Shown one piece after another: positions 49,609 to 60,057 of a DNA stretch of 64,000 nt. The notes beneath the pieces were generated by a model. The model was not told the DNA's origin, did not search any database, and was given only the letters and a program-made list of their open reading frames with translations. Within the stretch, counting starts at the first letter, position 1. Each line of letters opens with the position of its first letter. Position numbers and translations under genes: made by a program. The stretch comes from Rhynochetos jubatus (lineage: Eukaryota > Chordata > Aves > Eurypygiformes > Rhynochetidae): NCBI GenBank assembly GCA_027574665.1, contig CM050648.1, forward strand, positions 41,945,700-42,009,699. Reading direction: 5' to 3'.

Positions 49609-52600
49609 GTTGCAAAGGAATTTCAAGTTATCTGTACTCAGTTGTCAAAAGGGAAGTAATCATCTGTGATTTAAGGAGTGTTACACTGAAGGCCTTAAAA
49701 CTGAAAATCCTCAGAAAAGGATTTTGAGATAAGCAGCAAGACAGAAACCTAAAGGATGGAGAGAAATTACTTTTCAAAATCTGATTAGTAAAAAAAATAC
49801 TAAGGTTTTATTTTAACAACCCACTGCATTTAGTCAGTATAGATACAGTACTTCCCTCTTTCATTTTTAATATCAAATAGGCTGCAATAAAAACTAAAAA
49901 GCTCCTGAGTAGTATGCTTGTTTTACTTTTCACTGCTTTAATACTTATGGAACTATTTCCTCCAGTTGCCTCAAATTCTTTCCAGAAAATAAAAGCCTGC
50001 AATAGTGTATTATTCTTCCAAACATTTTTCACACCACAACTACTTTTTTTCTTCATAGCTATTTTGGTAGACTGATTTTGAAGATGCAGATACTTTTAGC
50101 GTGAGTTAAGGGCTGCCTCCAAAGCCATTAAGGCAGAGTAATGTTGTATAACTTGGAATTTATCCTACCTGTTCTGCAGGAGTTTTAGGGAAACCTCCTT
50201 ATATGCATGCCCTTGGTCACAAGAGTGCACAAGTCTTATGAGGAGACCATGAAAAAGACTCAAAGCTGTAGCAGGTGCAACTGCCTGCCTTTCAAAGCTT
50301 CAGCTGTTAAACCCAAAGAAGTCACCTAGCTCTAGAAGCCCCGAAAACTTCCTTCTAACACCCTGAAGAGCACACTCATCCCAGTTGTGGCAGCAGAGAG
50401 CTTCCAGCACCAAACAAAAAGTCCTTGCACTGCAGGGTAATGGGAAAAAGATGGTAAAATGTACAGTCTGGACATTCAGCTGGGCCTGGCAGAGCACCTG
50501 TAGCTGCTGCTCAGTGCTCAGCTGCAATGAAATGACCACAGTGAAAAACTTTCAAGGACCATATTCCAAAGCTGCTCAGGTTGCACAGAAACCACCTATT
50601 TTCCAGCAGCTACTTAGACTCTTCTCTTCTGTTTACTGTGTAGAGGGAGCACCAAATCTTCCCTTTTCCTGCATGAATTCTGCTATCTCTAAGGGAAGAA
50701 GCTAAAAAGCTCAAAGGAGCCAGTAGTGGGTGGAGTGATTCTGTTTTCATACAGTCTGTTGTGCAACAGCACCATCCAGCTGTCAAACAAAAAAAAAAAT
50801 GAAACATTAATGCCACTGTCCAGATCCGGTCCTTGTACCACAAGCAAAATGAAGAATTACACCTATTGAACAAAACCAAGCCCACAAGTCTTTTCCCTGC
50901 TTTTGAATTAATTGCATCAGTCCATTGTGTTATGTTTCCTGGGTCAGTACACAAGAGCGTGCTAGCGCAAAACTAAGAATTCAGCGCAGTAGGACTAGCA
51001 GGCTACAGCTTACCTGTGTTTCACTCAAGTGTGGAATACAAGTGCCCAGGTATGAGGAAGAGGCCACTGCCTTTGGCTCAGAACCAAAGAGTGTTAATCA
51101 CGCTACAAAAGTTAACAGAAAAAAACCAACCAGTTCAGCCTATGTTTTAGCTGTTAAAACTTACCACTCCTGAGCTTCGGTTGCGAAAGCACAAACAGCA
51201 ACATCCAGTGAGGGGCAGAAACAATGAAAACTCAAGATTTAACTAATGGATTACACTCAAGATGCATTATGACATGAGGAAGAAAAATTCTTGCTTTCCA
51301 AGATTCTTCATAAAGTTGTCTTCTTTAACAGTAAGGCATATGTGATGGAAATAATTGAATAAATGGCATTCCCTATCATGGATGGCTGATTACCTGAATT
51401 TAATCCCCAAGGTCAGCGGTTAAATAGCCCTCAGTTCTTCATTAAACTCATTTTTGTCGTAACACCCGCAGGAGGCTTACCATGTGTGTCCACTGATGAT
51501 CAAGAAGTCTAATATTAGAATGCTGTTTTTGCATTACATGTGCCTTAGACTGTCCCATGATCCCACATTTTTGCACTGTTTGATACCTGAAAACAGGGAA
51601 TGCATCTCCCTGTCTTTCTGAAGTCCAGAGTACTAGCTCTTCACAAACACTCTAACAAAGCAGTACCCGGTATCTATTGAAGTTTACAGAGAAGTCAATC
51701 ATCCTTTAAAAGGAAACAAAAACAATGGAAACTTTCCAAGTAAATATTGGCAGGAAGAAATTGTAAATGCAACAATTAACCTAGGAAAAAGGGCATTTCT
51801 ACACTCAAAACTGTAAAGGAAAACCTAGGGTAGATTAGATGACTTTAAGGGAATTAAGCTTATGCAAGGTAGAATCAGCATAATCGCATCAAGAGGAGAT
51901 GCTGTTTTTCGTGCGTAGAACTAAAACATACAGTAGAGTTCAGCGTGAGCCCAGAAAAGATGACCACAGCAAGAGGAAAACAGCAAGCACTGGAATAGTA
52001 GCTAAAGTTCTCAGAGCAAAGAACATGCCCAAAGATACAGCAGAGGTGCCAAATGACAAACCTGTGCCAAGTGGGAGAGAAGGTGCCCTTAGACAAGCAA
52101 AGCAGCAAACCCCAAAGAGTCCAGAGAGACAGAGCCCTAAGGAAACGGGGACAATCAGCTACCCCAAAACTGCAGCGGAACAGGAAGAACCACCAGAGGC
52201 AAGGCCAATAAGGAAGTATCATGGCTAAGTTTGACTAACGAAAGCAAGGAGTTCTCCTCTGAGATGAGGAGAACAGAGAACACAAGACCTTCAAGAGAAG
52301 GTGTGTTCAAAAGTCACTGCAGGCCTACATCATTTGATCAGAGACAGAAAACTGCTAGAAAAAAACAGTTGGAATGGTACCAGACTAAAATGCTCAAATC
52401 AGTAAAGAATTGGTGCCAAGTGGAGGGGGGGGGGGGGGGCGGGAAAGGAAAGGCTGGTATGTAGAAGGGTATTGGAAGAAGGTGGTGAGCAAGAAACAGC
52501 TTTTGGATCTACAATGAAAGTTTCTTCTCTGTTCCACACACACACACAAAAAGTCAAAGTTTGAATTTTAAGTGCAGAGAAATTAATTCAAAATAAAGAA

Positions 52601-53940
52601 TGTGATGATCTTGATTGAAGAAAGTCTACTTCCCTTGCCAGGAACTGCCTAGAGAACGTGTGACATGACTTGGAGACTGCACAGCTACGCTCAGAGAACG
52701 GCATACTCAAAAGGCACAGGGTTACACACTCATTCCAACAACAGAAAGGGTATGATCAATCCATTTCAACACTCAGGCATAAGAGAAACAGACAGATAGA
52801 AGAGGAGGAGGAAAAGCGGATCTCCATTAGCTACTAGTCAGGTCAAATAACAAGGGGGAAGGTAGAAGCAGCATAAAAATCCCACTAAGCATAGAAATAG
52901 GTCTCCAGTGGAAAGAAACAAGACAAGCCAGACAGAAGGAGAAACAGGAAGCCATGAGTCTTTCCAAAACAGTCTAAATAGAGAGACACTTTTACACCAT
53001 CCTCCATGAGGTCAGCCAGAGTTCTGCCAACTGGATCACAGAAGTACTGAAGGACTTCACATGGAACTTGAGCTCATGACAGTGGTTTTTCAGTTTTACC
53101 ACACGATGCAGCTTTTAGGGCAGGACACCCAGAAGGTACCAGAGGTAAAAAACCAGTGTTTCCACTAGACGGCAACCTGTTCACACTTATTAGTTGTTCA
53201 GTTTAGTTAAGGATCAATCTTAAGACTAGAGTACCTCTTCAAACTGAGCTTTGTAGTCTTGCATGAGTAAGCATTTCCAAACCCAGCGCTTCAGCTGTCC
53301 AGAGAGTCTTAGATAGATGTACTATAGTTAAACCTGCCATGTCACTCAGAGTATATGTTTACATGTCTACAAGTCATCATCCCCCCACCCCCAGTGAAGT
53401 ATCTATTTACTATCCACAGAAGGTACTACTCAGTTCAGACCTGAGGAGTTCAGTTCTATCTTCATCAACCTCTCTAACCTTGTAACAAGCAAAGCTTGCA
53501 GATCTGATTTACTGTACACTTCTGCTGTCACTGATGAGTGCAGTGGCAGACCTAACGACAAGCTTGTTGGGATTTGGGTTTTAGTTCACGAACAGTCTTA
53601 TTTAAACCAGGCACACAGTACAACTCATGTGAAAATAACGGTAAGATCACACATGATAAATCCATACTGTGAGGCAGAACAGCTGGATGCAAAAAACACG
53701 TTGCACATACCAGTCTCTCAAACTGCTGCATCCTTAGAACTACACCGCACCACTCACCAGCCCCCTCTTTTCAAACAGACTTTCTGCGAGTCCCATTAAT
53801 TTTAAATTTAGCATTTCACAGCAAGTTAGTTCCTACTTCCAAAATGTCTAGACAGAAGTCGTGTTGATACCCATGTCTTCCAGTGAGAGGCCAAGTTCCC
53901 ATGACAGGGAGTATGAATAAAACCAAGAAGTTCTATCCTA
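49609..53940. other. Intergenic, downstream of CHCHD7
   Basis: About 4.3 kb, A-rich and purine-rich on the plus strand after 51700. A Lys/Arg/Glu-rich 109-codon frame (51899-52228) has no recognised relative. It also contains a G15 run (52425-52439) and a short (AC)n near 52537-52549. Confidence 0.5.
52425..52439 (+). repeat. G15 homopolymer
   Basis: Fifteen consecutive G followed by CGGG, in an otherwise purine-rich region. It could form a G-quadruplex and is probably length-variable or prone to assembly error. Confidence 0.9.
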
Positions 53941-53974
53941 GAAAGCTCACACATTTCAAAATTTAAGAGCTCAT

Positions 53975-53980
53975 TTTAAT
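53975..53980 (-). terminator. CHCHD7: Candidate CHCHD7 poly(A) signal ATTAAA
   Basis: Reads ATTAAA on the minus strand, about 100 bases after the stop codon. It is a common variant signal. Downstream alternatives were not excluded. Confidence 0.35.
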
Positions 53981-54082
53981 CCAAGATATGACAACTGTGA
54001 AGTCCAGTTCATAAAAGGGCAACTCGTTGCTGATAAGTCTTCATAGGTACAGTGAAAACAGTCAATCAATTCAAGTTTCTAG

Positions 54083-54184
54083 TCAGTAGGGTGTCCCCAT
54101 TGATTCCAACATTTTCTTTCTCTCTTCTGCTGAGGGCATCTCTGGTTTCACTCCATTTCTTCTCCTTTGCATCATAATGTCATG
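54083..54184 (-). CDS. CHCHD7: CHCHD7 last coding exon
   Basis: 102 bases, residues 52-84 and TGA at 54085-54083. Acceptor TTCTATTTTCAG. It encodes [19 protein letters not shown] and the conserved GTPY-type C terminus. Confidence 0.95.
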   Translation of the reverse strand, partial: HDIMMQRRRNGVKPEMPSAEERKKMLESMGTPY

Positions 54185-55697
54185 CTGAAAATAGAAGAAA
54201 GTGACCATGAAAACACAGCTTTCCCGGACGCCTCTGAGCTCTGAATGAATAAGATTCTTTAACAGAAGTACTCTTGATACATCCAGACCCAGATACTCTG
54301 ATTAGCCGATAGCTTCAGTTAAACACTAGTACATTTAGTTATCTGATAGTTTACCTTGCTGCAGACAGTGAAATCACAGTATTCCCATCACACTATACCA
54401 GGCCAACGTGCAGTTGTCTGCAAACAGTTTTTTGGTAGTCTGCACAAGTATTTAAAGGCCAAGCTAAAAGACTCTTTACTACTACGGCATAAGGAAAGGA
54501 AACAGCAGAGAACAGTTTGACTGCACATAGTTCCTCATGATACTTCTCAACCACAAGAAAGAAGAAAATAAGGACACCACCAAGTAAGAATGAACTCTTC
54601 CTAAGCTTTATCTTAAAGTAAACATCAACCAAGCCAATGGAAAAACAGATGAACTTACATCACATTTTCTTTCATTATATCTATTTAAAACAGAACTTAT
54701 TACTGGAAATATCTGACTCAAATTCAGAGGGAAACACACCAGGTACTGCAAGAACACTCACAAAGAGGGTGAACTTAGGAGAACCAAGTGAACTACTTTG
54801 ATGTGCATCTGCTTAAGCCTTCCAGCAACATATACTGAGACTAGCCAGGCCTGTTAAATCACTAAAACCAAGGGCACTCAGCACTAGCCAAGTCCGAAGA
54901 GTTCAGAAAGCAGTGTGTCAGAAACAACATACTTAAAGCATGGACTAAAACTTAGAAAGTCTGCTGTGCTTACCCAGAACTTTCTGCAGTTTTTGTACTT
55001 CAAAAAGTAAGCGGTACACGTATTCTTGTTAGAGTTGTTGTCATCCATACATTTTAGAGAGGCATCTGTTTCCTTTAATAGCGAAAACATACTTCAGAGC
55101 TGAGGGAAGTTACTCTACTCAGTATCTAAAAATTCTAACAAGTCCCAGAATATCTATGAAGATAGAAGACAGCTTCTCAGATGAAAGAATACTATCAAAG
55201 AGAGCAGAGGAACATCTATCACAAAGGATAATCAGCAATTCCAAGCAATGACTTCATGTAGAGATAACAGACATTAGTACCCTTTAAACAGTAAGGATGG
55301 AGTCCACAGAATACTTCTTTATGAAGATGCTCAGTATAACCCACAAAACACTTGCAAAAATCAACCAAAATCAACCAAGCTTGTCTAACCAGGATTTCAG
55401 GCTCTGGTTTTAAGGACAGAAAACAGAAGAGATTGCTATCAGTTTATTACTCCTATTTATGAGTAAATACTTGTTATTTCACACTTCTTATAATGGATGA
55501 CTTTCAGCTTTTCCCATGTTCAAACTCTTTAAGAAACTTTTATGTAAAATACCAATGCAAGAATGCTATCTGTGGAAAAAAAAACAACTAGAAATTGCAT
55601 TACTTAACACTGAAATGTACAAATCCCAATTTGATCATCTTACCGCTATACATGGATTTATATCATGGTCTCTAAGCTGTTGTGCATGCCTGGACAT
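54083..55697 (-). CDS. CHCHD7: CHCHD7, twin CX9C mitochondrial protein (three coding exons)
   Basis: Complement of join 54083-54184, 54974-55072, 55644-55697: 255 bases with stop, 84 residues (human 85). All junctions are GT/AG and phase 0. The protein has LRDHDINPC near the N terminus and the two CX9C pairs C16-X9-C26 and C37-X9-C47, which form the disulfide-bonded helical hairpin (CHCH domain). YKNCRKFW and the tail [20 protein letters not shown] and GTPY follow. By family knowledge it is imported into the mitochondrial intermembrane space by the MIA40/CHCHD4 relay, with poorly defined function (yeast relative Cox23). The ATG has A at -3. Position between SDR16C5 and PLAG1, opposite in strand, matches vertebrate synteny. 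The gene looks intact. Confidence 0.96.
54974..55072 (-). CDS. CHCHD7: CHCHD7 exon 3
   Basis: 99 bases, residues 19-51. Acceptor TATTAAAG before 55072 (AG at 55074-55073) and donor TTCTGG/GTAAGC. It carries three of the four CX9C cysteines. Confidence 0.95.
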
Positions 55698-55717
55698 TCT
55701 AGACACTCGTACCTTGG
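55644..55717 (-). CDS. CHCHD7: CHCHD7 exon 2 (first coding exon)
   Basis: Acceptor TTCTGTTTCTAG before 55717, 20 bases of 5' UTR, ATG at 55697-55695, residues 1-18, and donor GCG/GTAAGA at 55644/55643. Confidence 0.93.
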
Positions 55718-56216
55718 CTAGAAACAGAAAATAAACAGGTTAAGTATCTACTTTTAATAGCAATTCAGGATTAAGTCCGAACTTCAGCATGTAATGAAGG
55801 ACTTCCAATAACACGCACAGTTCAGTTGTCTTAAAAAAAAAAAAATAAACCACCACCAAACTTCTTTTGCAAAATGTTACTTCAAAGGCACTAACAGCAA
55901 GACAACTCAGGCAAGTTTAGCCCGTCACCAAGACTGTTTATTCCTCGATAAATTCCCGTGGAGAATGGAGCCACTGCAGTGACGCTTACACCAGCCTGTC
56001 GTATCGTTGAGGAGGTGACCATGTCTAGAAGGAACAGCTCCATAGGAGCTGTTTACAGCCAACACTGTAGACAAATTAATAGCGTATAGGAGCAAGGCAC
56101 AAGTAAGCCTTTCCAGATTTGTGCCTACTCCTTTGCTGGATCACATCTGTACCTTCACTGAGCTTTCCCAGCTGTAACAAGTGCCCAACCATGTCCTCTG
56201 TCACTGTATCAGATAT

Positions 56217-57175
56217 ACTGGAACCAGTAGTGCTTAACATCTTCATCAGTGACACGGATGATGGGATCGAGCGCACCCTCAGCAAGTTTGCTGATGACAC
56301 CAAGCTGTGTGGTGCGGTCAACACACTGGAGGGAAGGGATGCCATCCAGAGGGACCTGGACAGGCTGGAGAGGTGGGCCTGTGCCAACCTCATGGAGTTC
56401 AACAAGGCCAAAGGCAAGGTCCTGCACCTGCGTTGGGGCAATCCCAAGCACAAGTACAGGCTGGGTGGAGAGTGCACTGAGAGAGAAGGATTTGGTGGAT
56501 GAAAAGCTGGACATGAGCTGGCAGTGTGCGCTGGCAGCCCAGAAAGCCAACGGTATCCTGGGCTGTATCCAGAGAAGTGTGGCCAGCAGGTCAAGGGAGG
56601 GGATTCTCCCCCTCTACTCTGCTCTTGTGAGACCCTACCTGGAGGACTGTGTCCAGCTGTGGGGCCCCAACATAAGAAGGGTATCGATCAGTTGGAACAA
56701 GTCCAGAGGAGGCCACGAAGATGCTCAGAGGGCTGGAGCACCTCTGCTATCGGGACAGGCTTAGAGAGCTGGGCTTGTTCAGCCTGGAGAAGGCTCTGGG
56801 GAGACCTTATAGCACCTTCCAGTACCTGAAGGGGGCCTACAAAGAAGCTGCAGGGGCAGGGGGGGGTGGGGTGTGTGTGTGTGCTCTTTACAAGGGCCTG
56901 TAGTGACAGGACAAGGGGTAATGGGTTTAAACTGAAAGTGGGGAGATTTAGATTGGACATCAGGAAAAAATTCTTCCCGGAGAGGGTGGTGAGGCACTGG
57001 AACAGGTCGCCCAGAGAAGCTGTGGATGCCCCATCCCTGGCAGTGTTCAAGGCCAGGCTGGATGAGGCTTTGAGCAACCTGGTCTAGTGGAGGGTGTCCC
57101 TGCCCATGGCAGGGGGTTGGAACAGGATGATCTTTAAGGTCTCTTCCAACCCAAACCATCCTGTGATTCTATGAT
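56217..57175 (+). mobile_element. CR1 LINE, longest copy, retains part of the RT domain
   Basis: It lies in CHCHD7 intron 1, antisense to that gene. The plus frame 56119-56502 includes SDTDDGIERTLSKFADDTKL, with the FADD catalytic motif of the CR1 reverse transcriptase, then DLDRLERWA and KGKVLHL. A frame change near 56490 with loss of a short segment precedes ALAAQKANGILGCI, then LVRPYLEDCVQLWGP. It ends with the usual 3' UTR and GATTCTATGATT. A GTGTGTGT insertion near 56868-56882 interrupts the 3' part. It is inactive by truncation and frameshifts. Confidence 0.95.
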
Positions 57176-58949
57176 TTAACAGGAAAAGAAATGGTTTCAC
57201 TGCAAGGAAGGTCCAGAGCCACTTACTCTGCATATGACAGCTTGACTGACATCTTTCACCAGTTTCCTAGCTTGACATTGACTCTAGGGACTGTAAGCTT
57301 GAGAGACAAGAGTTCAGTGCCAAGAACCTACACTGATCCAAGATAATGACATCAAGATGAACAGCAGACCCTCATTCCCTTCACAACTTCCTCTACATTG
57401 CCATGAAGGTATTTGCTGCAAAGAAATACCAAATCTAACAAAAAATAAATTGTTGACCAAAAGATTGTTTGAGCCAATGCAAGTAGAAACACAGGACTGA
57501 GGAAGAGAGAGCTCTTTGCAGCAAACGAAGTACAGCTGATGAGGGCAAGTGTGAAAGAACATCCTTGCTTGATCTTGGTGGGGGTTTTTTTCCCTCCTAA
57601 AAACATTGCTGTTACTTGTTAACTTTAACATGTACAGAAACAGGTTTGAGATTGCTAGCTGCAAGTCTGCAGTAAAAAAAGCCAGTTTTGCTTGGTATCA
57701 GTAAAAAAAAAAAAAAAAGAAAGAAATACTGCTCTTAGTAGCTCAGACAGAAAACAACGTTTTAGATGAAGGTGGTTCTTTGGGTCAGAGTAGGCTAGAC
57801 CAGGTAAATAAGCACATTAATTTTTCATCCTGTGCAAGTGTACTCTCTTGGTGCTTGGAGTAATTTTTGCATTCCACAAGATTGTTTTCTGCAAACGTGT
57901 CTTTTAAAGAACAGCATCAGGAAACCCTTCAACTTTGAGAACTATCCAGTGTTCAAGTTAACTTTACAAGCTAGGCAAACATTGGCTTTTTTGTGAGTGC
58001 AAAGATTTTTGATCAGACACTTGCAATTCACATGGAAACACAAGCACGTACAACAGCAGCATCATCCCAGACTTCAAGGACAGGGGAAGAAGTGCAAGGA
58101 AAAAAACCCCAGCATATCACAATGCCTCATCTAAGCCAGTACCACAGACACAACGTTATTAGAGGACTGATTGTTCTAAAGGTCTGTGTTTCACTGATAT
58201 TAGAGGTGTTAAGTACCACCTAAGCAGGCATGCCTCAAGGTGTAATGTATTAAGGTTGACTTCAGCCTTACTCTCCGAAAGAGTATTCCCAGGATGTGTC
58301 AATGTGTCATCATTAGCGTTCATTACACAAACTGCAATTAACATTCAGTTTGATTACGCTACCAGAGTCTGCAACCGTGCCCAGATTAAGGAACAGTACG
58401 TTAAATGAGTACTTAATGAACAGGCAGTTCAGGTTCTCGGGAAGCTGCTTAGCTCAGGAGCAGGCAAACGCTCAAACATCCCAAGCGCTACCATAAAGGT
58501 CTGATAGCTCCTGCACGTGTTCCTCTCTTCCCCCCTCTCCGAAGCACTTCAGGATTTGAAACATTATCAGCCGCGAGGGCAGGCAGGTCACGGCGGAACG
58601 CTGCGGTGCGAATGAATGAGCAGTCGGGCAGGAGCAGGCTTCCACCCCCCGCTCCCGAGTGTCTGCACACGCACACGCCTTCTCGCTTGAGGATGACAGG
58701 TCTGAGCCCGACCACTTGTCTGTGCCACGGCTCCTAATCGTGCTTTCAACCCAACAACAGTCGGAAGCGGTACCGCAGAGCAATACACTTGCTGCTGGCG
58801 CTCCAGGGCTCCTGCCAGCTCGCAGCCCGTCAGGCTGTCTTGCTACAGGCTCCCTCTCATTGAAAAGCGGTTGGGTTTTGGGGTTTTTTTTGTTAAAGAC
58901 ATCTACACGTACGACATCGCTAATTACCCTGCCGTACAGACCATCTCAT
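57176..58949 (-). other. CHCHD7 intron 1, non-repetitive part
   Basis: Between the CR1 and the CpG island. Becomes GC-richer after 58500. Short open frames only. Confidence 0.5.
57703..57718. repeat. Poly(A) run
   Basis: An A16 run in CHCHD7 intron 1 with no attached retrotransposon recognised. Confidence 0.85.
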
Positions 58950-59504
58950 TAAACCCCGGAACGAAGGCCGTGTAAAAATCCTGCGGGTCTTATGGCTGTT
59001 ACACCCGGGACGGGGAGAGGGCAGCCGGCGGGTCCGGACGCTCGACACCCCCCCGAGATGCCTCGCCTCAGCCTCCAGGAGAGGGCTGGGGGTGGGGGGC
59101 AAGTCAGATGCGGGCAGGCCGCCACGGGAGCCGGGGGAGCCACCGGTGCCCACCTCCCACCCCCCTTGCCTTGCCCCTCCGGCGGCGGGGGGGGCCACCA
59201 GAGCCTCGCAAGGGTAACGGCTGCCGCCCCAACAGCCGCCGGTGCCCAACGGCCGGCGCGCGCGCGGCCTTCCCTCAGCACCACCTGCCGCCGGAGCGCG
59301 GTGCCCGGGCCCCGCCGTCGCTCCCCTCCCTCCCCGCCCCACCTCCCCCCCACCTACCCCGGGGCCGTCCCACAGCCAGGCACGGCTCCCCCCGGCCCGC
59401 GGCGGAGGGCGAGCGAGCCCTCCCCTGCCCCGGCGGGGAAGAGGAAGCGGCCGCCCGGGCGCAACGCACGGTAAGCGGGCGGGCGCGGGGTCGCCGGCAC
59501 TCAC

Positions 59505-59590
59505 CTCCGTCGCCAGCCGTGTCCGCGGGAGCCCGGGGCGGGAGGGGGGCAGCCCGTCTCCAATTCGAAAGACGTCAGCGGCTCGGGCAG
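59505..59590 (-). other. CHCHD7: CHCHD7 exon 1 (5' UTR), predicted
   Basis: The donor GGCGACGGAG/GTGAGTGC is on the minus strand at 59505/59504 and would splice to the acceptor before 55717 over a 3.8-kb intron. The transcription start is not determined. The right boundary is an estimate near the CRE-like site. Confidence 0.65.
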
Positions 59591-59879
59591 CCCGCTTAAG
59601 TACGGGCGCAGCCTACCCCGCTCCCGGCCTCGCGGCTCCCCCCCCCGGCCCAGCGCCGCCGCCGCCCACGCCCCGGCGGCGTTGAGTGGCAAGGCCGGGC
59701 CGCCAATAGCGTCGGCGGCGGGTCCGCCCGGGCCTTGAGCGGCGCCTCCTTCCACCAACGGGGCGGGCGGCGCGGGCCGCAGGCGCCGGCGGCTGGGCGC
59801 GGCCGCGGGCCTGAGTGACGGGGGGAGGCGTCCAACCCGCGGTGCGTGTGGGCGGCGGGCGGTGTGGGCGCGGCGTGTG

Positions 59880-60057
59880 CGGCAGGCTGGGCTGCACCGC
59901 AGCGCATACACTACAATGGCTGCTGGAAAGACGGGAAAGCAAACAATTTCCAGGCCCGCCGCGTCCAGCCCGAAATATGGGGAAAAAATTACAGAAAAAT
60001 CGGAGAACACTGTAAAGGGTGGAAACGGGGCGCAGAGGGGATGCTGAGGCTCCCGCG
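59880..60057 (+). other. PLAG1: PLAG1 exon 1 (5' UTR), predicted
   Basis: Plus-strand first exon ending at a strong donor GCTCCCGCG/GTGAGTCT. Assigned to PLAG1 because PLAG1 is the divergent partner of CHCHD7 in vertebrates and its first exons are non-coding with the zinc-finger coding exons far downstream. No PLAG1 coding sequence is in the window. The 5' boundary is approximate. Confidence 0.6.
59916..60047 (+). other. Upstream ORF in the predicted PLAG1 leader (43 codons)
   Basis: ATG at 59916 in the context TACAATGGC (A at -3, G at +4) opens a 43-residue frame, MAAGKTGKQTISRPAASSPK and onward, rich in Lys, Ser and Gly. It closes with TGA at 60045-60047, ten bases before the splice donor. 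If the exon call is right, this is a complete strong-context uORF that could limit PLAG1 translation. No peptide function is claimed. Confidence 0.5.

Noticed and set aside
56119-56764. Plus frames with FADD motif considered as a host reverse transcriptase-like gene
   Set aside because: The sequence is a truncated, frameshifted CR1 ORF2 with a normal CR1 3' end.
59455-59480. Plus-strand donor-like CGCACG/GTAAGC near 59470
   Set aside because: Considered as the end of an alternative PLAG1 or non-coding first exon. No acceptor or other evidence links to it, and such words are frequent in GC-rich DNA.
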